Origin: SLFT01 sp964493075
GTDB lineage: Bacteria > Hydrogenedentota > Hydrogenedentia > Hydrogenedentales > CAITNO01
Direction of reading: 5' to 3'
Assembly (NCBI GenBank): GCA_964493075.1
Contig: CAZBNU010000181.1
Span: 1-8,680 of the forward strand
DNA: 8,680 bases
Shown here: piece by piece, positions 4,181 through 8,680 of the stretch
Layout: every line of letters starts with the position of its first letter
Position numbering within the stretch: the first letter of the stretch is position 1
Made by a program: the position numbers and the translations under genes
Notes under the pieces: model-generated
The model's input: only the letters and a program-made list of their open reading frames with translations
Told to the model about the DNA's origin: nothing
Database searches by the model: none

Positions 4181-6685
4181 ATGAAAAAATTATTACTGGT
4201 TGTTTTTGTGGTGTTGGCTGCAGGATCTGGATTTTCACAAGATGAAGACCCACGTGTCCGAGTGCCAGAGGTGATCGGCTATCCTGAGGAGGATGCCATT
4301 AAAAAAGTGCAGGCTGCGGGATTAACTACTTTTTATTACGGAAGGCATACCACCCAATATGAGTATAGCGATGAGATTGAAGAAGGCATTGTGATGAACC
4401 AACAACCGGTGGCAGGAAGTCTGGTATGGCCGGGCAGCCCAGTTCAACTCTATGTCTCTCAGGGACCTCTGGCTACGGTTCCCAATTTCCTGGGATTGCA
4501 GTATGAAGAAGCGCAGGAACGGGCTGCACAAACGAATACGATTGTTTCGCGTTATAGCCCCACCAGTTCGGGCGTAGTCACTGAATGCGTAGATGATGAA
4601 AGCATTATGACCGGTGCCTGTATACGACAGAAAATTGCCGCTGGAGAACGCGTACCACCGGGTACTTATGTGGATTTGGTTTTTTCCAGTGGTCCGTGTA
4701 CCGCCACAGTTCCAAATGTTCTTGGAAGCGATTCTTCAGCAGCTTTTGTAGCCATACAAGAAGCGGGATTGGTCCCGAATTTGCGCTTTGAATGTGAGGA
4801 GGGATTATTAGGCTGGACAGACACTGCTATTATTGGCGAGGCATATAATAACTGCGCAGGCAGTGTAGACAGCGTGTGTTGGCAAAATCCTCCTGGAGGA
4901 AACCGCATAGTGTGGGGCACAAAAGTGGATATAGTCGCTAATTCCGGCACATGCACATGGGTTGTTCCTGACGTTGTAGGTCACAGTTGGCAAAGTGCTG
5001 TACGTATACTGACGGAAGAAGGTTTTCAGTGGGATTGGAATTTTAAACGAAGCGATGAAGGCATGCCCTACGATACGGTAATTGCCCAATCGCCTCCCGG
5101 GGGCACACGAGCAAACCCAGGAATTACTGTAGATATCACCCTTGTCGAAGGTCTCTATACCCTTATTATGCCAGACGTTATCGGTATGGACCATATGGAA
5201 GCTGTGCTAGAGATATTTAAAGCAGGATTTAGTTTGGTCGGATCTGGAACAGAGGAATGCGGAGAACCAGAAGAAGTTGGAAAAATAGTCAAGCAATATC
5301 CGCCCGCAGGAACAGTTACCACTGACCCTAATTGTCCTTACCTTACGGAAATCGGCGGAACTTCGTATGTTCCCGATCTACGCGGAGAAGAGTTTTGGAG
5401 GGGCAAATGGATTCTACTGGAGCACGGCATTGCGGAAAAATCAGAGATCGCGGGTTATGACTGCTATCACTGGTATGAACCGATACCTTATGGGTTTATT
5501 GCCAGGACCGATCCGCCTGCCGGCACATCCATCTGTAGTGCGCAAAACGAGGTGAGCATAATCCTTTCAAATGGGTTGCCGTGCAGCATTTTTGAATTCG
5601 AAGGCGAAGGGGAACCTTCAGAAGGCGAACTATCCGAAGGCGAGGGGGAATCTCTGGAAGGCGAAATTCCTGAGGGCGAAGGAGAATTCATAGAAGGAGA
5701 AGGAGAACTGCAGGAAGGTGAGGGGGAGGATAGCGGTGATAGTGGACAGGGTGATGAAATCCAATATGATTGTGTCGAATACCCAAATCCTGAATGGTAC
5801 CTTACAGAAGGTGTCCCCGCGACGATAGAAAACAACAGCAGCCACAGTTCGGCCATTGGTGTTTCAGAAGATGGCAATATCACTGACATCAGGGTCAGGG
5901 TAACGCTAAATTACGTTGACGCGCATTCGCTGATGCTGGGGTTGGTATCGCCAAGCGGCACATCGGTAATGTTGTACAACGGCAAAGAACTGAAAGGAGT
6001 TGAATTCCAATATTTGGAATTTAATGATAATGCAAGCAAACCTATTATTCCCGGCGCCGCGCTATATTACGATTCCTTCCAGCCCCATGAACCATTGTCC
6101 ACATTTCATGGCGAAAAGGCATCAGGCTTTTGGCGATTACTTGTTTTTGGCAAAGCGTTTACGGGGTTTCCCGGCACACTTCAAGATTGGAATCTGTGCA
6201 TTACAACGGATAGTCCCGGAGTATTACAGGAAGAAATAGATTACGGCGAACCGCTTGAAATGCGTCTTGCACGGGAGCTGCGCGACCGTTTTGATGAGTT
6301 TGATGCAAACGTGGACGGTACATTAGACGAAGATGAACTCTCCATAGCCTGGGCCATGTTGCCGGAACTATTTTATCAAGTTGATTCAAAAACATATCTT
6401 GAAATTGTTAATGAGATATCCGGTGATGAAACTTCGCTGAGCAGGAATATGTTGGAATCTTATATTTCGGGCGAAATACCGAAAGAAGGCGAAGAACCCT
6501 TGGATATTTCCCCTGAAGGAGAAGGCGAGTCCGAAGGAGAAACACAAGATGAGGAACAAGATAAGTGTGGCTGTAATGGAGATAATAATCCAGTTGAAGT
6601 TATCAAGTTTCTTGTAGACAAATGGCTGATTTTAGGTGCAAGCATTACAATAGTATTATTGCTATCACGTTATAGGCACAAATAG
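4181..6685 (+). CDS. Secreted, probably membrane-anchored multidomain protein: six PASTA domains, P domain, EF-hand
   Basis: I do not recognise this protein as a named gene. The 834 residues begin with a signal peptide (MKKLLLVVFVVLAAGSGFSQ), which with AAGGAG ten bases upstream fixes the start at 4181, although the frame is open to 4106. Six PASTA-like units start with VPxVxG-type motifs at about residues 28, 100, 177, 262, 330 and 397. An acidic Glu-Gly linker follows (472-518). Next is a P domain as in proprotein convertases (about 540-675; SPSGT 590-594, LSTFHGEKASGFW 639-651). An EF-hand loop D708-x-N-x-D-G to E719, a second acidic linker (764-795), CGC (796-798), a membrane helix (811-828) and a basic end complete it. 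PASTA units usually bind cell-wall peptides on kinases or penicillin-binding proteins; neither domain is present here. Twelve cysteines in the PASTA region, plus two bracketing the P domain, suggest disulfides outside the cytoplasm. Calcium-dependent surface or wall adhesion is inference only. Confidence 0.85.
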   Translation: MKKLLLVVFVVLAAGSGFSQDEDPRVRVPEVIGYPEEDAIKKVQAAGLTTFYYGRHTTQYEYSDEIEEGIVMNQQPVAGSLVWPGSPVQLYVSQGPLATVPNFLGLQYEEAQERAAQTNTIVSRYSPTSSGVVTECVDDESIMTGACIRQKIAAGERVPPGTYVDLVFSSGPCTATVPNVLGSDSSAAFVAIQEAGLVPNLRFECEEGLLGWTDTAIIGEAYNNCAGSVDSVCWQNPPGGNRIVWGTKVDIVANSGTCTWVVPDVVGHSWQSAVRILTEEGFQWDWNFKRSDEGMPYDTVIAQSPPGGTRANPGITVDITLVEGLYTLIMPDVIGMDHMEAVLEIFKAGFSLVGSGTEECGEPEEVGKIVKQYPPAGTVTTDPNCPYLTEIGGTSYVPDLRGEEFWRGKWILLEHGIAEKSEIAGYDCYHWYEPIPYGFIARTDPPAGTSICSAQNEVSIILSNGLPCSIFEFEGEGEPSEGELSEGEGESLEGEIPEGEGEFIEGEGELQEGEGEDSGDSGQGDEIQYDCVEYPNPEWYLTEGVPATIENNSSHSSAIGVSEDGNITDIRVRVTLNYVDAHSLMLGLVSPSGTSVMLYNGKELKGVEFQYLEFNDNASKPIIPGAALYYDSFQPHEPLSTFHGEKASGFWRLLVFGKAFTGFPGTLQDWNLCITTDSPGVLQEEIDYGEPLEMRLARELRDRFDEFDANVDGTLDEDELSIAWAMLPELFYQVDSKTYLEIVNEISGDETSLSRNMLESYISGEIPKEGEEPLDISPEGEGESEGETQDEEQDKCGCNGDNNPVEVIKFLVDKWLILGASITIVLLLSRYRHK
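5594..5734 (+). repeat. Glu-Gly-Glu low-complexity linker coding repeat
   Basis: Within the large gene, residues 472-518 are an irregular run of EGE and EGEGE units separated by one to three other residues (Pro, Ser, Leu, Ile). A second, shorter run is at residues 764-795 (6470-6565). The codons vary between gaa/gag and ggc/gga/ggg, so the repeat is conserved at the protein rather than the DNA level. It probably forms an extended, highly acidic spacer between the PASTA array and the P domain, and it may bind cations. Confidence 0.8.
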
Positions 6686-6706
6686 GTATAAATCTGTTGG
6701 GATCAT

Positions 6707-6768
6707 CGGAGCGGGGGCATTCCTGCCCCGATGTGCGCCATACCGGGGGACACGAATGTCCCCCTCCG
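6707..6768. repeat. GC-rich palindromic intergenic element (possible dispersed repeat or two-way terminator)
   Basis: Two hairpins lie in tandem: GGGGCA-TTCC-TGCCCC (6714-6729) and GGGGGACA-CGAA-TGTCCCCC (6745-6764). The outer ends, CGGAG then GGGGG on the left and CCCCC then CTCCG on the right, also pair with one bulged base, giving an alternative long stem over about 62 bases. No T-run follows on either strand, so it is not a standard terminator, although it sits exactly between two convergent genes. Short reading frames through it contain GHSCP and GHECP, a pattern I recall from spurious proteins read through repeated palindromes in other genomes. Confidence 0.55.
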
Positions 6769-6789
6769 CTGTGTGTCTTTGTGAAGGGA

Positions 6790-7410
6790 CTAATGATGCA
6801 ACTGCTTGCCACACTTCATGCTGAGGTAGCCGGAGAGGATGTGGCACACAATGGAGAACACGTCTTCCACAGGGCCGTATTCGTCCAGGGTGGTTTCGGC
6901 TAGAACGGCGATGTCGCATAAACCGATCATCTTGCCGCCGGTAAAGCCGCACAGGCCGATGGTGGTGTTGCCGCAGCTGCGGGCGTATTCGAGGCCGCGC
7001 AATATGTTCGGGCTGTTGCCGCTTACGGATAGGGCCATGACCACATCGCCCGGCTGCAACTGTACCTTTAACTGGCGCACGAACAGGCTTTCGTAGCCGC
7101 TGTCGTTGGCGAGGGCAGTGACGGTGGCGACGTTGTCGGACAGGGAGAAGACGCGGAAGTTTTGTGCGCCTTCGATGTAGGCGCCTGCCACCAGATCGTT
7201 GACCAGATGCGCGGCGATTGCGGCGCTGCCGCCGTTGCCCATGATGTACAGCGATTTGCCAGCCTCGCGGGCTGTGGCAAAGGCGTCCACCGCACGTCCC
7301 AAGGCCTCCATGTCCAGCGCATCAAGCAATTCCGCAAGTCGCGCATTGTACAGTTTCGCATAGTGCGGGAACGATGCCGCCTGGGAAAACAGTTCGGCCA
7401 TTTTATGCAT
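6790..7410 (-). CDS. SIS-domain sugar-phosphate isomerase, GmhA-like (phosphoheptose isomerase family)
   Basis: This 206-residue cytoplasmic protein is a single SIS (sugar isomerase) domain. Classical GmhA converts sedoheptulose 7-phosphate to heptose 7-phosphate for ADP-heptose and lipopolysaccharide core. Visible motifs are GNGGSAAIAAHLVNDL (58-73), SLSDNVATVTALANDSGYE (89-107), SVSGNSPNI (128-136) and CGFTGGKM (154-161), the sugar-phosphate pocket. Aligned by eye to E. coli GmhA, the zinc residues His61, Glu65, Gln172 and His180 correspond here to His68, Asp72, Glu182 and His190. Two of the four differ, so this looks like the broader HxxND SIS subgroup often found with sugar-nucleotide genes rather than canonical GmhA. 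The start is supported by AAGGAAG before the ATG. It follows glyS by 13 bases and is probably cotranscribed. Sugar substrate is not settled. Confidence 0.85.
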   Translation of the reverse strand: MHKMAELFSQAASFPHYAKLYNARLAELLDALDMEALGRAVDAFATAREAGKSLYIMGNGGSAAIAAHLVNDLVAGAYIEGAQNFRVFSLSDNVATVTALANDSGYESLFVRQLKVQLQPGDVVMALSVSGNSPNILRGLEYARSCGNTTIGLCGFTGGKMIGLCDIAVLAETTLDEYGPVEDVFSIVCHILSGYLSMKCGKQLHH

Positions 7411-7423
7411 GGGGGCTTCCTTT

Positions 7424-8680
7424 TCAGCAGACGTCGCGGATGGAGACTTGTTTCAGAATATAGGCGCCGACCTCCGCCATGGGCATGCGTTCCTGTTCCA
7501 TGCTGTCACGATGGCGCACAGTGATGGTTTCGTCTTCCTTGGTCTGGTGGTCTACGCAGATGCAGAAGGGCGTGCCGATTTCGTCCTGACGACGGTAGCG
7601 GCGGCCAATAGCGCCAGCATGGTCGTAGTAGGTGGTGAATTTGCGGCGCAGCTGTTTTTCCAGGGTTTCGGCGATTTCGGCAAGGCCGTCCTTCTTGACG
7701 AGCGGCAGCACGGCCGCCTTGATGGGCGCGAGTTTCGGGGCGAAGCGCATGACCACGCGCAGTTCATCCTTCACCGTTTCTTCGGAATAGGCGTCGCACA
7801 GCACGGCAAGGGTGGTGCGATCCGCGCCTGCGGACGGTTCGATGACCGTCGGGAAATACCGCTCATTGGTTTGCACGTCAAAGAAACTGAGGTCCTTGCC
7901 GGAATGTTTGCTGTGCTGGGTGAGATCATACACGCCGCGGTTGGCAAGTCCCTGCAGTTCGCCCCAGCCAAAGGGGAAGTCATATTCCACGTCCACAGTG
8001 CGCTTGGAGTAATGCGCCAGCGACTCCTTCGGATGTTCGTACCAGCGGAGTTTCTCTTCTTTCACGCCGATGTCGAGATACCAACTCCAGATATCCTGCT
8101 GCCATTTCTCGAACCACACTTCCTCTTCCGCTTCGCGACAGAAGAACTCAATTTCCATCTGTTCAAATTCGCGGCTGCGGAAGATGAAATTGCGTGGGTT
8201 CACTTCGTTGCGGAAGCTCTTGCCGATTTGGGCAATGCCGAAAGGAATCTTTACGCGGGTGGAGGAGCAGACATCCTTAAAATCCACAAAGATGGCCTGG
8301 CACGTTTCCGGGCGCAGATAGGTCTCCACGGCGGTGTCTTCGCTTACGCCCATCTTGGTGCGCAACATGCTGTTGAACGCCTTCGGTTCAGACAGTTCGC
8401 CGCCGCAGTCCGGGCAACGCTCGGTTTCGAGGTGGTCCTGGCGGAACCGCTTCTTGCAGTCCTTGCAGTCCACGAGAACATCATGGAATTGCTCCACGTG
8501 ACCGCTCGCCACCCACACCTGCGGGTCCATGATGATGCTGGCATCCAGACCGACCATGTCGTCGCGACTCAGCACGAAATTGAACCACCAGTGTTCCTTC
8601 AGATTGCGCTTGAGTTCCACGCCCAGCGGCCCAAAATCCCAGCAGCCGTTGATGCCGCCATAGATGCCGCTCGACTGAAA
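7424..8680 (-). CDS. glyS: Glycine--tRNA ligase, alpha2-type class II, N-terminus cut off by the window edge
   Basis: This enzyme charges tRNA-Gly with glycine in the cytoplasm. The frame is open from the right edge to the TGA at 7426-7424, showing 418 residues; the first visible ones (FQSSGIYGG) usually lie about 20 to 25 residues after the start, so nearly all of the protein is here. The apparent start at 8620 is an internal GTG. A zinc-knuckle insertion has cysteines at visible positions 72, 75, 89 and 92. Class II motif 2 contains FRNE (156-159) and continues to FEQMEIEFF (172-180). Motif 3 is EPSAGADRTTLAVL (281-294, Arg288). The anticodon-binding domain runs from about 315 to the end. 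It is the single-chain dimeric type also found in eukaryotes, archaea and many bacteria, not the GlyQ/GlyS tetramer. No frameshift is seen. Confidence 0.96.
   Translation of the reverse strand, partial: FQSSGIYGGINGCWDFGPLGVELKRNLKEHWWFNFVLSRDDMVGLDASIIMDPQVWVASGHVEQFHDVLVDCKDCKKRFRQDHLETERCPDCGGELSEPKAFNSMLRTKMGVSEDTAVETYLRPETCQAIFVDFKDVCSSTRVKIPFGIAQIGKSFRNEVNPRNFIFRSREFEQMEIEFFCREAEEEVWFEKWQQDIWSWYLDIGVKEEKLRWYEHPKESLAHYSKRTVDVEYDFPFGWGELQGLANRGVYDLTQHSKHSGKDLSFFDVQTNERYFPTVIEPSAGADRTTLAVLCDAYSEETVKDELRVVMRFAPKLAPIKAAVLPLVKKDGLAEIAETLEKQLRRKFTTYYDHAGAIGRRYRRQDEIGTPFCICVDHQTKEDETITVRHRDSMEQERMPMAEVGAYILKQVSIRDVC

Noticed and set aside
5488..5889. Long minus-strand open frame rich in Ser and Pro opposite the acidic linker
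   Set aside because: It is the mirror of the repeated GAA/GGC codons of the plus-strand EGE linker. It lacks a credible ribosome binding site and any family motif.
6697..6903. Plus-strand 68-codon frame through the palindromic element
   Set aside because: Its GHSCP and GHECP residues come from the palindromes, and it runs into the SIS gene in the antisense direction. It is best read as a spurious frame over a repeat.
1..8680. Defence system, CRISPR, prophage or transposon content
   Set aside because: No repeat-spacer pattern, transposase, integrase, nuclease or toxin-antitoxin motif was seen on either strand. The AlkD-like protein is an ordinary repair enzyme and stands alone.

Overview
The window looks like chromosomal DNA from a bacterium with two membranes or a complex surface. 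It carries ordinary housekeeping genes around one large, unusual secreted protein. The large protein combines PASTA domains, acidic Glu-Gly-Glu linkers, a P domain and a cysteine/transmembrane/basic tail. From memory, Glu-Gly-Glu linkers of this kind occur in proteins of Hydrogenedentota, Lentisphaerota and related lineages. That is the main taxonomic hint and it is weak; no rRNA or marker tree is available here.

Region 1 (1-2386, minus strand) reads right to left as a probable operon: a predicted promoter, an FmdB-type zinc-ribbon protein, argD (acetylornithine aminotransferase) and argF (ornithine carbamoyltransferase, cut by the left edge). argD and argF overlap by 7 bases, and the argF ribosome binding site lies inside argD. 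These two enzymes carry out consecutive ornithine-forming and ornithine-using steps of arginine synthesis.

Region 2 (2387-4105) holds a small four-helix membrane protein of the DUF486/DMT type on the plus strand. Facing it is an AlkD-like DNA alkylation repair protein on the minus strand. A 423-base non-coding stretch (3758-4180) follows, with back-to-back predicted promoters for the repair gene and the large gene, several inverted repeats, and a 9-base direct repeat containing TGAGTCA.

Region 3 (4181-6685, plus strand) is the large gene. Its order is signal peptide, six PASTA domains, acidic EGE linker, P domain, one good EF-hand loop, second acidic linker, CGC motif, membrane helix, basic end. 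It has no kinase or transpeptidase domain. In sampled lines its GC content is clearly lower than that of the genes at the right end.

Region 4 (6686-8680): a GC-rich palindromic element lies between the convergent genes. Then, on the minus strand, come glyS (class II alpha2-type glycyl-tRNA synthetase, N-terminus cut by the right edge) and, 13 bases after it, a GmhA-like SIS-domain sugar isomerase whose metal-site residues differ from E. coli GmhA.

I see no CRISPR array, tRNA, rRNA, transposase, phage gene or defence system. The most noteworthy item is the PASTA/P-domain surface protein with its promoter region.
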